NCBI GenBank assembly: GCA_027625915.1
Contig: JANTQA010000060.1
Location: 2,480,001-2,544,000 of the forward strand
DNA: 64,000 nucleotides
Source: Anaeramoeba flamelloides
Lineage: Eukaryota > Metamonada > Anaeramoebidae
Reading direction: 5' to 3'
Shown here: piece after piece, positions 23,458 through 35,873 of the stretch
Layout: the number at the start of each line of letters is the position of its first letter
Position numbering within the stretch: position 1 is the stretch's first letter
Program-made: the position numbers and the translations under genes
Notes under the pieces: generated by a model
Told to the model about the DNA's origin: nothing
Database searches by the model: none
What the model saw: only the letters and a program-made list of their open reading frames with translations

Positions 23458-25844
23458 TTAAAACAAATATTGGTATCTTGTCAAACCTTCCGGATCCAGA
23501 ATTTCAGCTCTGTTTGACTTGAAATTACATCTAGCCTTTTTCAGGTCATCAATCTTCAAAAACTTATCTCGCTTTCAAGAATGTTTTAATACTGATATTT
23601 GCATAATAATAAGTAAAAGTTATTACTGAATTTTCTAATTGTGCCTTTTCAAACAGATCCACAAATTACAAACGGCTTCTTTGAAAACTCTATTTGTGAA
23701 AGAAGTATCAGGAAAAGGAAGTGTAATTTTTTTCCCATTATTATGCCAATACCAGGAGTTAAGAATTTTCCTATGAATAAAAAAAATTTATTATATTTGC
23801 CAGCGTAACTAATACATTTTGATATATTTGTCTGCAGATCGCTCCTATTAAATGGGTATAAAAAACCTTCACATTGTATTAGTTTTATAATTCTTATTAT
23901 TTTTATTTTTATAATATTGCCGGTTTCTATATATGTAAAAATATATATCAAATCCTTGATTGTAAATTTGATATAATTTCAAATTCATTTTAAACAATTT
24001 CAAATTTATTTAAAAAAAAATAATAGCAGCTTGTTTGAACAAATAATTTAAAATTAATTTTGTATTATTGTTGTATTATTTTTAAAAGTTTATTCACAAG
24101 CTGATAAATAATTGGTTTTATAAATATATTTATATATAATAATAATTTCTTCTTTTTAGTTTGGTTAATAAAATTGTTTGATTATGAATTTTTTTTTTTT
24201 TTTATTAATTATTTTAAAAAGTTTATATGATGTGGTCATCTTTCTTATTTGGTTTTTAAAGGGGAAAGATTTATTTAAAAAATACACCTTTCAGAGTCTA
24301 ATTTTATTTTTTTTATTTTTCTTTGACTAATTTCAAGCATTCATTGGTACACATTTTTTGCTTTCAAAAATAGTTTTATAAAAACCCAAATGTAATAAAA
24401 AAAAAATGTTTAAAAAATGAAAATTTAAACTTTCTTTACTGATTTACTTTTATTATTTTCAAAGATGTTGTAATAAATGATATTTTGATTTCAAAGTTTC
24501 AGTATCTAATGTTTTACTTCAAAAAAACTTTTTTTTATTAGGCCTTAATATTAAAATTTTCAAAAATGATAAAATTAATGTACTTTATTCATTTTTATTT
24601 TTACGAAAATTTTATATTATATAAACATTTGATCCATTTTTTTCCCCCTAGCCATAAAGTTCAAAATTAACCTCTTTTTTTTTTTTTTTTTCAAAAAAAA
24701 AAAGTTTTGTTATACAAAGAAAGAAAAATTATTAAAGTTGGTGTAAAGCTATAAAAATTTTCCTTGAAAAAGATAAGAACTAATTTTCAAAATAATTTCA
24801 AATAAAAAAAGAATAATTTAGAAGTTTGTACTTGAAAAAAAAATAATTGTTTTTATGAAGCACGGATTTCTATTTGTTTATTTTCGTTTTATTGCATAGA
24901 AAAAAATAAAAATTATCATATCATGAAGTTAAAAAGTTTTTCATAAAATAGTTTTTAAAAAACCTATATAATACAACTTAAAAAGTAAAATACAGCTTTT
25001 TATTTTTAATCATTTCAAAAATATAATTCATCCGATGTTTGATTTTATTATCCGGGGGTATTTGTAATATCCTAACACTTAAAATATTATTAGTTTTTAA
25101 TAAAATTTCTCAATTTTTTATTACATTCCGAGATTTTTGGTGAATACTTGAAAAAAAAAAAAAAAAAAGATAATTATAAGTAAACTAAATTCAAAAAATA
25201 GGGGCCCAAATTTCGAGATCTCGTTCTAGAATCATTGGATTTCAATATGATGTTGGGCAGTTGATTAATGATGTAATTTAAATAAAATTTTCTACTTCAT
25301 AATTTACTAACCAAACTTTTGACTGAAAAATTGGAAGAAAATAAAAAAATTTTCAAACAATCAGATGACAATTTGATTTTTTTTTGTTTGTTAGTTTCTT
25401 CAATCAAATAGTTTCAGATGTTAATTTTTCTTCACTGATTTACATTTAATATTTTTACATGATGAAAAATTTCAATTTAATTCTCAATCAAATTACTCTT
25501 ACAACCGAAAAAAAATTCGATAATATCCAGATGTTGTAAAATTTTGTATGATTTTTTTAGCCAAATTTTTGTACAAAAAATGAAATAGATTTTTTTCAAC
25601 GTATAAAAATTTTTAAAGAAGACATCTTGTTAGTATTTAATCTTCTGATGATTATCCATCAACTTCTAGTTTATTGATGATTATTTACAGGGTTCCTCAT
25701 ATAATTAGTTTAGTGAGTATAATTTGAAAAACTGGGCCCTTATTTTTCGAAAGTAGTTTATATACTTGAAAAGTTATCTAGTAAAAATATTTATGTAACC
25801 TTTTGAAAAAGTAAACAGTCATCTCACATTTTGACCACTTTTTA

Positions 25845-26376
25845 AAGCCCAATTCAAAATTTTTAACACACCAAAATTCGATTTGTGAAAAAAAAAAACT
25901 TATTTAATCAATTCAAGAAGATTTACCCAATTAGAACCATTCACTAATGGAAATGTTAACACTTATTTAAAAATTACAATACTCACAAAACAATAAATAA
26001 ATAATTATCAATACAAATAAATCATGGGTGTTATAAAAATTTTAGAGAGAGCAAAACAAAAAAATACATTAGTAAATATGTTGAAATTCTATTAGGAATA
26101 TTGATCGATCAAATGGTTAGATACTACCAACTAATTTTATATGAGTTCTTCTATTTGAAACAACTTGGCTTTAACCGAATATTAATCGTTGAAAAAAATT
26201 TTGATCGAACGAAGCAAATTACGTAATTCAGACAATGAAATGAAAACAAAAACAAAAAGATGAAAAAATGATTTTCAGATTTTACAAAAATCAAAATTAT
26301 CTCCAATTTCAATGAAATTGTATTATTGTGATTGTTTGTAACGTTTTAACTGTGTCGAAAATTTTGAATTTTAGTT
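25845..26376 (+). mobile_element. MITE family A, copy A3 (532 bp)
   Basis: Ends form imperfect inverted repeats: AAGCCCAATTCAAAATTTTT at left and the complement of AACTAAAATTCAAAATTTTC at right, flanked by TA. It has the same length as A4 and is nearly identical to it. No coding capacity. Confidence 0.8.
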
Positions 26377-26904
26377 TAGTTTTAATTTTTATATAATTCA
26401 ATGTAGTTACTTTAATCTCGTATTAATATTTAAGTTAGATCAACAAATTTTACTCAAAATTGTTAATTTTCCTATTATTGTAAAACAGAAGATTTTCTAT
26501 TTTAGTTTCTGTAATTTCAAATTCATTTTTTTTTTCAAATAAGACGTTTGAAGAGAGTTAAAATATTGGTTTTTTTTTGACTATTTAAAATACAAATTTT
26601 CGAAAAAAAGATTTTTATATTGTTGGGAAGAATAATTATACAGATTAGTATGATATGGATAAAGAAGATTTGATTTAAATGAATAGATAAAAGTCTTTTG
26701 TATTTTGAAAAAAAAATGCAACTATTTCAAAAAAAAATAAATTTCAAAATTATCCTTACATATATTTTTTTTTCAAATATTCAACAAAAAGAATTAAAAT
26801 TGTACAAAAATGAATCATTGGAATCAAAAAACAAATGATTTTTTTGTTATTTTGAAGATTACAAAAGTATTGACTATTAAAATCGAAAATTTTTGATATA
26901 ATAT

Positions 26905-26995
26905 TTTTGTACTTTATTATTTTAATTATTTTTCTTCTTCTCTTTTTTATTTAGTAAATTTTATTTGATTACTCCTTTCTCACAATAAAGAAATA
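26905..26995 (+). repeat. repeat N, copy N2
   Basis: Over 60 bp almost identical to N1, ending TTACTCCTTTCTC. Confidence 0.6.
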
Positions 26996-27894
26996 AAATA
27001 AATTAAAATCAAAATTTTCACTTAAAAAAAAAGTTACAAAATTGAGTGATCTCAATTATTTTTCAAGTTTTTATAACGAATCAGCAATTGATTATTATCA
27101 GGTTATTATTTTTTTTCTTCAAAATTTTTGTTTTAATCAAAAGTGTATTACACATGTGCAAAAAGTGATTTCTAAATATTTTAAGTTTTTTTGCTGTTAG
27201 ACATTTTACCAAAAACTATGAAACTTTTCAATGTGCCCCAACAGGAGAGGTTTTTTGTTAGCAAACCTGAGGTTTCTAATAGAAAAAAAAAACAATTTAA
27301 TGCAAAAATAAAAATGTTTTTGTTTTTATGATGTTTGACAATTATTTTCGATTTTTGAATTTTTTTTTCAACCCCAAAATTTTCATTCGATTATTAAATC
27401 GAATTTTTCGCTCTTAGAATACCCAACGTTTGTTGACAAAACATCTCCCCCATCATGTCTCACTGTAAAAGTTTTGTAGGCCTGAAAAAAAAACAAATTT
27501 AGTAAAAAAAATTAAAATATTAAAACATCACTTTTTGGACATGTATATTGAAACTCGTATATTTATTAAACATTGAGTAAAACAAATTATCAAAATTCCA
27601 CTTTAAAACTAAACAAAAAGGCAAATTAAATTGTAGTGAGACAAAAAAAAAAAGAAAACTCAAAACCAGGGTTTTTATTATTTTTTCATTTACTTTTTTT
27701 AAATTAATACAAATTAAAACTTTAAAAAAAAAAAAAATAGGTTGAGAATTCGTTTCTCTAAATAATGATTTTATTTCAAAAAAAATTGTATGAAATTAAA
27801 ATAAATATTTTTCTGTGATATTTGAATCTAATAATAAAAAGGGATCTAAATTCATTTTTTCAGATCTCTTTTTTGAAAATTGTTATTCCGATGA

Positions 27895-29530
27895 TTATTC
27901 CGATGATGATTCAGATGACGCTGATGATGATTCCGATGATGATTCAGATGAAGTATTGGGATTTTCAGATGATGATAACTTCTTTTTTTTTTTTTTAGTT
28001 TTCTTATCTTTGGAAGACTTTTTTACTTTATTTTTTTTCTTATTAGATGAATCTAAATTGTGAGATTGGTTTTCGATATCAACAAAATTTTTATCATTTG
28101 TGTTTTTAATTTTGTTGTCGGATGGCTTTTCTTTTTTCTTTTTCTTTTTATTGTTTCCATTAAAGTCGTCATCTTTCTTATTCTTTGTTATTTTTCTAAT
28201 CAAACGAGAAATTTTCCAACGATTGTCAACGGATCCAGCAATTGCTAAAAGTACGAAGAAAAAGAAAAAGCTCCAAAAGACACTCGCCAATACTGTGATT
28301 AAGATGAAGATGCCAAAATTCTTAAAGAATGCGACAAAGGTGAAAAATAGCACAGAGGAAGCCAATAATGTTGTTATTGCGGCAGACACTACCGAAATAC
28401 CCAGGTTAGTGATGGCTGTTCGATATTTCTTGTATCTGTTCGTCTCGGGCGCAATTTCATATGCGTGGCAAAAATGCACAATGTAGTCAACACTAATACC
28501 GACAATGACCGTCAAGCAGGTAGACTCGATGATCCCCAGCTGCCAGCCGAGCGACACAATCATACCAATGATTGTAACAACGACGCCGCCAATTGAGAGG
28601 AATGCGAAAAAGCTGGTCAAAAGATTATTTGTTGAAACTAATAAGATGATGTATGCGATCGCGAGTGAAATGATGATACTTGAAATTGCAACTTTGGATA
28701 AATTTTCTTCAGTGATCATGCTTAGCCATTTCCCACAGATTTGAACTGAATTTGTTAACCCTGTTGGTGCGTCCTTGTTAATTGTGTTTTTAAACTCATC
28801 CATGAGATCATAGATGGGTCTTGATTTGGAAGCAGGATCTCTTCGGGATAATGTTACATTAAATATTAAAGCGACCGTTCTTAATTCGTTATTCTCGCGA
28901 TCAAATCTGATGGATCCGTCTAAGAACGCTGGCACACTGCGATAGCCAGAGCCGCTTCCTTTATTGACAACATGATCTCGGGCATAGTCGGTGAAATCGA
29001 GCAACAGTCCTTTAAAATCGTCTTCTTCGACGGGGAAATTATAAGATCCGCCTGTTAATGTATCATTTGTCACCCAGTCCCGGAAGTCTTCCATAAAGCA
29101 AAAAACTGATCCATCCTCAACAAAGCTTTGTTTCCTTAATTTTCCACAAACGGTTATGATATAATTTTGTTGTTCCTTTGTTTTGACTGAAAATTTCTTG
29201 TCGTAAATTACCTCTCCATAGTTGTCCGCCTCCAAGGGATCAACTCCTGATCGATCAATGCCTGTAATTCCCCAAATATAATTGGCACTGATAATGGAAG
29301 TGGTGGCATACAATTCTTGGTCTTCGATGTTTAAGGCCCTCATCATTTCGTGGTCGTCTGGCAAAAATTGCGAAGGATCTTCAGATGCTTCTAATTTCGA
29401 TGTTTGGTAGGAAAGAAAGCCTGCGCAAAGTATAAATATAACTAACAAATGGTATTTATATTTATTGATAAATGGAGAATGGTATTTAAAAAAATATCTT
29501 TCCAGTGGGTGCAATTTCGAGACATCTAAT

Positions 29531-29561
<31 letters not shown>

Positions 29562-32500
29562 GGAGCTTCAGGATCGTTATTATCACTTTGATTTGTACTT
29601 GTACTGCCGTGTGCGCTGCTACTGCTACTACTACTGCTACTGCTACTTTCTCTGTTGCTGTCACTTTGACTTTTGTTTTCACTTGTACCTCTGTCTTCGC
29701 AATCAGTAAATTTGTCTTTATCCTTTAATTCAACATCATCACTATCTTGGGTTTTCTCATTCTTTTTTTTTTTCTTTTTCTTCTTATCCTTATGCTTATT
29801 TGCCTTCTTCTTTTTACAACAGCGAAAGATGATTTTGCATAGAAACAGATTCTTTTCTTGTAAATTTGTCCAAATAATAATTAGACTTGGAAACGCTGTA
29901 ATAACAAAGAAATAATTAAAAATGATAGCCATCCCAGTGAAGAACCCAAAATATTTGATCGCGGGAATTGAACTTGCTAAATTTCCAAAAAAGGCGCCGA
30001 CAGAGGTAATTGTGGTAATGAACATAGTTTCAGCTGCGCGGAAATATGCCCTGTTCATTCGTAGTGTTAAATTTTTATGATCTTTTGGATCCAAATATTG
30101 GGTAGACTGTCGCCATGAATCAAGCATGATGTATAAACTATCACAGCCGATACCTAAAATAATGAAAAGTGCCAGGAAATTCATCATGTTAAAATATTGT
30201 ACCCCCAAAATTACACGATAAATAAAGTAACTACAGCCAAAGGAAAGCATGACGCCAAATAATCCAGTGGATGTTAAAAATAAAGATTTCGTATGAAACC
30301 ATGTATAAATGAAAACCATAAAAATCGATGCTGTTACAAGCGAAACGTCATGAATAATTAATTCGTTTACAAACAGAGACGTGATACCAGTTCCTAATCG
30401 TATTAAATTAATTTGTTATTAAGATAATATGTTTTTAATTTGTTTATTTATTATTATTATTATTTATTTATTTAGTTGTTTATTTGGTTATCCATTTGTT
30501 TATTTTTCTATTTATAGTTGCCAATTATAAATAAATCCTTTGAAGGGAACTAATATTTGTTAAAAACAAAATGAAATCTTGTTGTGATCTTATAATGTTT
30601 TTTTGAAAATTGTAATTTGTGTTTTAGTTTATGAAACGGAGCAGTTAATAATCATCAAATCAATTTATTAATTAAGAGTCTATTTTTTGAAATTCAAAAA
30701 ATCACATCTTCTCAATATAAAAACGAAAAAAAGTAACTTTTTCTTTTAGTTATTAATCATTAAGTTAATTCTTGGGAATTGGGGATCATATTTTGAGTTT
30801 TATGTTGATAAGTATTGCTTTTGAAAAATAAAAAAAATTATTTTCTTTATATTTTTCATTATTAATATTTCAATTCAAATTTCAACAAATAAAATTAATA
30901 AAAGTATGTTTGATTTAATAAATTTAAATTTGATAGAGGCTTAACAAATATTTATCAATTAAATCCCAGATCTATTAATCAAGTAAAAATTTTTTAATCG
31001 TTTAAATTTTTAAAAAAGTTGTTTTCTTGTTTTCATTAAAAATATTTCAAAAAATTCTCTAAAGAATTTTCAATTTTAAGATATTTTTTTTAACCAATCA
31101 TTTGATCTTATTCAAAAAAATTGTTGGAACAATTTATTTCATATTTGGAAGAAAAAAAAATTTTCTTTTGAATTTTTCTCGTTAAGGGACTAGTCTCTAT
31201 TAAATTCTTTTTACCTAAATTTAATAGAGATTGAGAAAATTTTTTGCAAATTACTTAGATTTAAAAACCCCTGTTTATTTTCATCTTAATCTTATTTCTA
31301 AATAAGGATCCCTTATTTAGAAATCGGTCAAAAAAAAAAATAATAGAGACTAGTCCCTTAAATTACCTCTCTCCCAAATATCTTCAAGAAAATTTTATTT
31401 AGAAACTGTACTTTTATTTTAATATGAAAATTGATTTTTCAAAATTTAACTCCTGAATTGTGTTTTTAGTTCGAAGATAAAATTCTTGTTTCAAAGTAAA
31501 ATTTTGTAAATTTTTATTTTTTTAAAACTATCCTTACCGAGACAATATTAATATTTTTTAATATTTACAATAAATCGATTTTTTGTTTAGCAAAAAGAAT
31601 TATCTCAATTTTTTTTTTTTTTTCACTTAATACTGATTTTTAAATATTAAATTGGTAAACAGATTCACTTGATCTTCTTGTTTTTTTTTTTTTTTATAAA
31701 GTCTCGAGTTAAATTTTCGACTTATAATGCAAAGAGAATGTATCTATAATTAGCACTGGATAAGAGGGTTCTGCAATTACATGAAGTTAACTCAATAAAA
31801 GTGATTTTTTGAATGTAGATCGTATATAAATGAAAAAAAAAAAGAAAGTGTAACAGTTTTCAGATTTAAGATTCAAATACTAGTATTTCAAAAATCAAAA
31901 TTGATTATATCTTTTTTTTTTAAAAAGTATAATTCTTTAAATTTAGAAATACATTATTTGGTTTCTGTGATTTCTGTGATTTCTGTGATTTCTGTGATTT
32001 CTGTAATTTCTGTGATTTGTTATTACTGTCATTTTTCAATTAATAAATGAAAATATTTTACATTCAGTACCACTTTTCAAGTCACTGACTTTTATTAAAA
32101 ATTAATGTACAAAAATAATTCAAATATAAACCCCAATTCAAAATTTTTAACACACTAAAATTCGATTTGTGAAAAAAAAAACTTATTTAATCAATTCAAG
32201 AAGAAATACCAAATTAGAACCATTCACTAATTGAAATGTTAACACTTTTTTATAAATTACAATACTCAGAAAACAATAAATAAATAATTATCAATACAAA
32301 TAAATCATGGGTGTGTTAAAAATTTTGGAGAGAGCAAAACAAAAAAATACATTAGTAAATTTGTTGAAATTCTATTAGGAATATGGATCGATCAAATGGT
32401 TAGATACTACCAACTAATTTTATTTGAGTTCTTCTATTTGGAACAACTTGGCTTTAACCTAATATCAATGGTTGAAAAAAATTTTTGATCGAAGAAAGCA

Positions 32501-34531
32501 AATTACGTAATTCAAACAATGAAATGAAAAAAAAAATTAAAAGATGAAAAAATGATTTTCATATTTTACAAAAATCAAAATTATCTCCAATTTCAATGAA
32601 ATTGTATTTTAGTGATTGTTTGTAACGTTTTAGCTGTGTCGAAAATTTTGAATTTTAGTTTAGGAACATTTTTTTGGGAAATTATTTTTGACACATTTTA
32701 TGTTTCTAAAATCCATATTTTTTTTTTAAATTTGAAATTTTATTTGTGCCTTAAATTTTGTTCAAAGTCAGTGACTGGAAAGTGGTGCTTTATGTATCGA
32801 AATTTCCAAAATTGTGTTTGTTAAGGATGTGCGCTTCAAATGAATTCTTCAGATACATTACAAATATCACCCTTTCGTTTTGGTTAAAGTGTTTACAATT
32901 ATATATCAAATTTGGGAAAATTAAAGAGGCTTAAATTTTGGTTTAATTTGATTACTTAGATTCTATTTTAATTCTAATAATCAATCTAGTTTTTAAATTT
33001 GGTTTTTGTTTTTGAACGAAGGAAAAAAAATAATTGAAATTTAGAACTTTTCCGACCATTTTACAATTAAAATCGATAATAATTTTTTTCATTGAACAAT
33101 TTTTTTTTATGGAATGAATAAAATTCAATTGTTTTACTGTCAAACCTAAAACCGAGAAAAATTTCAAAAACCGCTGAAATTCAATTTTTTCTTTTCAATT
33201 GAAAATATGAACAAAAATTCCAAAATTTATTCCCATTTTACAGGTAAACATACAAATATTTTGATCTAAAAACAGACCTGAATTTAAAATTCTCTTTGAA
33301 AAATTTTTAATAAAGTTGATGAAGAAAATTTCTGTTTTCAAAAATTCCAAGATTTATGTGGTTTTTAACAACAGCTTTGAAAGAAATCTATGGTAATTGA
33401 TCAAACAACCAATTGTACATTCTTTTTTTTTTTGAAAGTTTAAGAATTTGGGAATTTCCAAATTGTTGTTGTTTTCTTGATGAATATTAATTTGTTCTAC
33501 TTTTGTCTAAAGAAAAAAAAGAAACAAAAAAAGAAACAAAAAAAGAAACAAAAAAACAAACAAAAAAACAAACAAAAAAACAAAAGAAATTTCTAAAAAA
33601 CTTACCAATATAGTAGGTTAATACTTGTTTGTTTTCGATCTCTTCTTTGTTCTCATCCATAATTGGAGCAAGTGAGTCTACGATGTACTCTTCAACAATT
33701 TCTGTTTGTGTATCAAAATTGTCTAATTTGTTTTTGTATCCCTCAAGAGGCGATCCAAAAAAAAAAGAACTTTTCAGATATTTTGTTTTGAGGTTAGAAT
33801 CCGAAAAATCCTTATCGCAAAACATTTTGTACATCTGGCCAGGCATATTATAAAGATCCTCTGCTGCTTGATCGAAGTCGTCTTTTTGCTCGCCATCGCT
33901 GTCATAAAAGAAGGACGTTACAGAATATGGAGAATTGCATTCACCATTCGAATTTTTTTTGCAATAATCTCCATAATTTTTTTCTTTTTGGATTTCCTGC
34001 TCGAACTGATAGATTTGCGCCAGCTTCTCCTTTGTTAACAAATTGTCGCACCCGTCACACTCATAATAAAAAATTAAATACCACCCGGTTTGTGTCTGCT
34101 GATCATATTTTTCGGTTTCTTTTTCATAGGTCTCATAATCAAAATATGTTTCCTTTGTATTTACTGTTGATCCGTGGTAATTGTCTGCATCCTCGCCGCT
34201 TCTTATGGTAAAACCTGCATTCTAAAAACGATTAAAAAAAAAAAAAAAAAAAAAAAAGAGAATTCAAAAAAAGTTTAGGTTAGTTTGGACGTTACTACTT
34301 GGTGTGTTTGTTTGTAAAATGTTTTGTGAAACGATGAAGAAAAAGATCTTGATTCGGATAAAATACTTTGCTGTCTAATTTAAATCCCAAGCTAAATGCT
34401 ACAACCATAAGAATAATTGCTATGGGGTATATAATAAAGACCACCTTTTTGGGGTGGTTTACAAAAATTGAAGGCATGTTTTTCCATGCTTGGACAATTT
34501 GGTTTTGGTTTTGTTTTTGTTTTTTTGTCAT
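27895..34531 (-). CDS. Patched/Dispatched-like RND membrane protein, three exons
   Basis: Exons 34531-34367, 34221-33606 and 30393-27895; joins are phase 0 (AAA/AAT) and phase 1 (G/GA). About 1,092 aa if the one-base conflict in the A tract at 29533-29561 is ignored. Residues 30-50 are the first membrane span, 56-260 an outside loop, and about 275-440 a sterol-sensing-like bundle with GIGCDSLYIML (Asp345). A charged Lys/Ser linker follows, then the second half: a new first span after FFKYHSPFINKYKYHLL, SQFLPDDHE-like sequence, a large loop, and a bundle with GISVDYIVHFCHAY, the conserved RND Asp motif. The C-terminus is Lys-rich then Ser/Glu-rich. Two repeated halves with GxxxD are typical of Patched, Dispatched and NPC1, which move lipids or sterol-linked cargo using ion gradients. 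Dispatched is closest by eye; the cargo is unknown. The frame differs by one base across the homopolymer, so sequencing error or a true length variant is possible. Confidence 0.85.
29533..29561 (+). repeat. 29-base T tract (A tract in the coding strand of the RND gene)
   Basis: Encodes the poly-Lys linker of the RND gene. The reading frame upstream and downstream differs by one base across it. Confidence 0.9.
31186..31357. mobile_element. short MITE flanked by TTAA (172 bp)
   Basis: Ends GGGACTAGTCTCTATTA and its exact complement, flanked by TTAA on both sides. Same target type as 7923-8481 but different terminal sequence. In the RND-gene intron. Confidence 0.85.
31962..32019 (+). repeat. 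10-base minisatellite, about 6 units
   Basis: Unit TTTCTGTGAT with one TTTCTGTAAT variant, in the RND-gene intron. Confidence 0.9.
32129..32660 (+). mobile_element. MITE family A, copy A4 (532 bp)
   Basis: Same orientation, length and sequence as A3 apart from scattered single differences; flanked by TA (32127-32128 and 32661-32662). It sits in the 3.2-kb intron of the RND gene, against the direction of transcription. Confidence 0.8.
32935..33180 (+). repeat. repeat G1
   Basis: Shares AAATTTTGGTTTAATTTGAT and AATAATCAATCTAGTTTTT with 40722-40790 and 57373-57440. Confidence 0.6.
33511..33590 (+). repeat. 12-base A-rich minisatellite
   Basis: Units of AAAGAAACAAAA and AAACAAACAAAA just inside the 5' end of the RND-gene second intron; they would read as Phe/Val/Cys repeats if not spliced out. 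Confidence 0.85.
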
Positions 34532-35697
34532 TTAAAAGAAAGACTAACTTCAATCTTTTAAAGCCGTTTGTAAAAAAAAGAATTATTAAAAAAAAACAAA
34601 AAGTAAGAAATAAACGAGAGAAATTGTTTTTGATTTAGCCAAAAAATATTAAGAAAATTTGCTTTAATAAGCCTTTAAGATACCCTATAGTTGAAAACAA
34701 TTGATATTTATGTGCTTTGAAGAGTTCAATAAATTGCAAATTAAATTGTTATTTTGGAGACAAATCAAAAAATTCAAACAACAGCAAAAAAAAAGCAGTA
34801 ATTTGAGGTTGTTATTTTAATAGACTCCAAGACTAATTTTTTACAATTTTTCAGAGAATAATTCAATATTTTCGGTTTTTATTTCTCGAAAAACAATTTT
34901 CAAACTTGATGATAACAGCTCCCCTGTTGTTGAAAGGAGACTTTTAATTTATTTTACAGCTTTGTCAAGTTTAAATTGGAAAAAATTTTCACTTTATTTT
35001 CCTTGTTTTTTCTTTATCATCAAATAAAAGAGTTTTCAAAGAAACAGATTGAAATTTACGATCTCTATTTGTTCGTTTGGTCTTTTTTTTGATCCACAAA
35101 TTTGTGAACGGATTGAAGAATAGTAAGGATCAAAAAAAAGCGTTCAAGTTGAAATTTAAAACGTAGTACATTTCAAGGTTTAGTAGGAACAATTACTCAA
35201 AATTTTAAAAAAAGTTGCTAACTTTTTTGGAACTTCAAGAAAACAGACATAAATCCGTTTTCTTTTGCAGAGAGTGAATTTAGTCAATAAAAACTAAAAA
35301 AAAAAAAAATTCATGCAAAATTACATCAGGCAATTATTCAACCGTTGTTTTTTAGATCGTAAAAGATTTCCAAAAACAATTCAAAGAATTGCCAAATTTA
35401 TTGAATTGTAATCCATAGAAATCTTTTGAGTAAAATCAATTTTAAAACAAAAGAATAATTTGGGTTTAGATTACAAAAACGGTAAGAAAGTTAGGTAAAT
35501 ATAATTTTAGAATCAGTTTTCGAAACAAACCATTTTCAATAAAAATTTCTTGTAAAAAACAATCAAAACTATTTTGACTTTTCGACTTTCAAGACATTTT
35601 TCAAATTTTATACAACCTAATTCAATATGGTGTAAAAATACAAATTTAACCAAAAAGGTAGGTGTAAAAATTATCCAATAAGTTTAACTCTACCCTA

Positions 35698-35873
35698 CTG
35701 GTATTTGAATTCTAAATGGGAAAAATTTGCACTTCATTTTCAATTTATTTTTCAAATAGAGATCGCAAATTTCAATCTATTTCTTTGAAAACTCTTTTCT
35801 GTGATAATAAAGAAAAAAAAAGGAAAAGGAAGTGAAAATTTTGTTTTATCTATAATTCCAATACCAGTAGTTC
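35698..35873 (+). mobile_element. MITE family M, copy M2 (about 176 bp)
   Basis: Inverted ends TACTGGTATTTGAATTCTAA and complement of TACTGGTATTGGAATTATAG, with GCACTTCATTTTC and GGAAAAGGAAGTG blocks inside each arm. Its right half also pairs with an inverted segment at about 34978-35067. Confidence 0.7.

Larger units (their letters stand above)
23458..27894. other. 4.4-kb convergent intergenic region
   Basis: Downstream of both the nocturnin-like gene and the RND gene. Holds an M end (23706-23762), A3 and N2. Otherwise AT-rich with long A/T runs; no gene seen. Confidence 0.6.
30394..33605 (-). other. 3.2-kb intron of the RND gene, repeat-filled
   Basis: Donor G/GTAAGT at 33605, acceptor CGATTAG at 30394, phase 1. 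It contains a 12-base minisatellite just inside the donor, repeat G1, MITE A4 (32129-32660), a second 10-base minisatellite and the TTAA-flanked 172-bp MITE. Confidence 0.8.

Noticed and set aside
23649-23951. Possible 100-aa minus-strand gene.
   Set aside because: It overlaps a family M end and has no recognisable motif.
33487-33604. Phe/Val/Cys-repeat C-terminal extension of the RND second exon.
   Set aside because: It lies beyond a strong GTAAGT donor and reads through an A-rich minisatellite; the third exon joins in phase.
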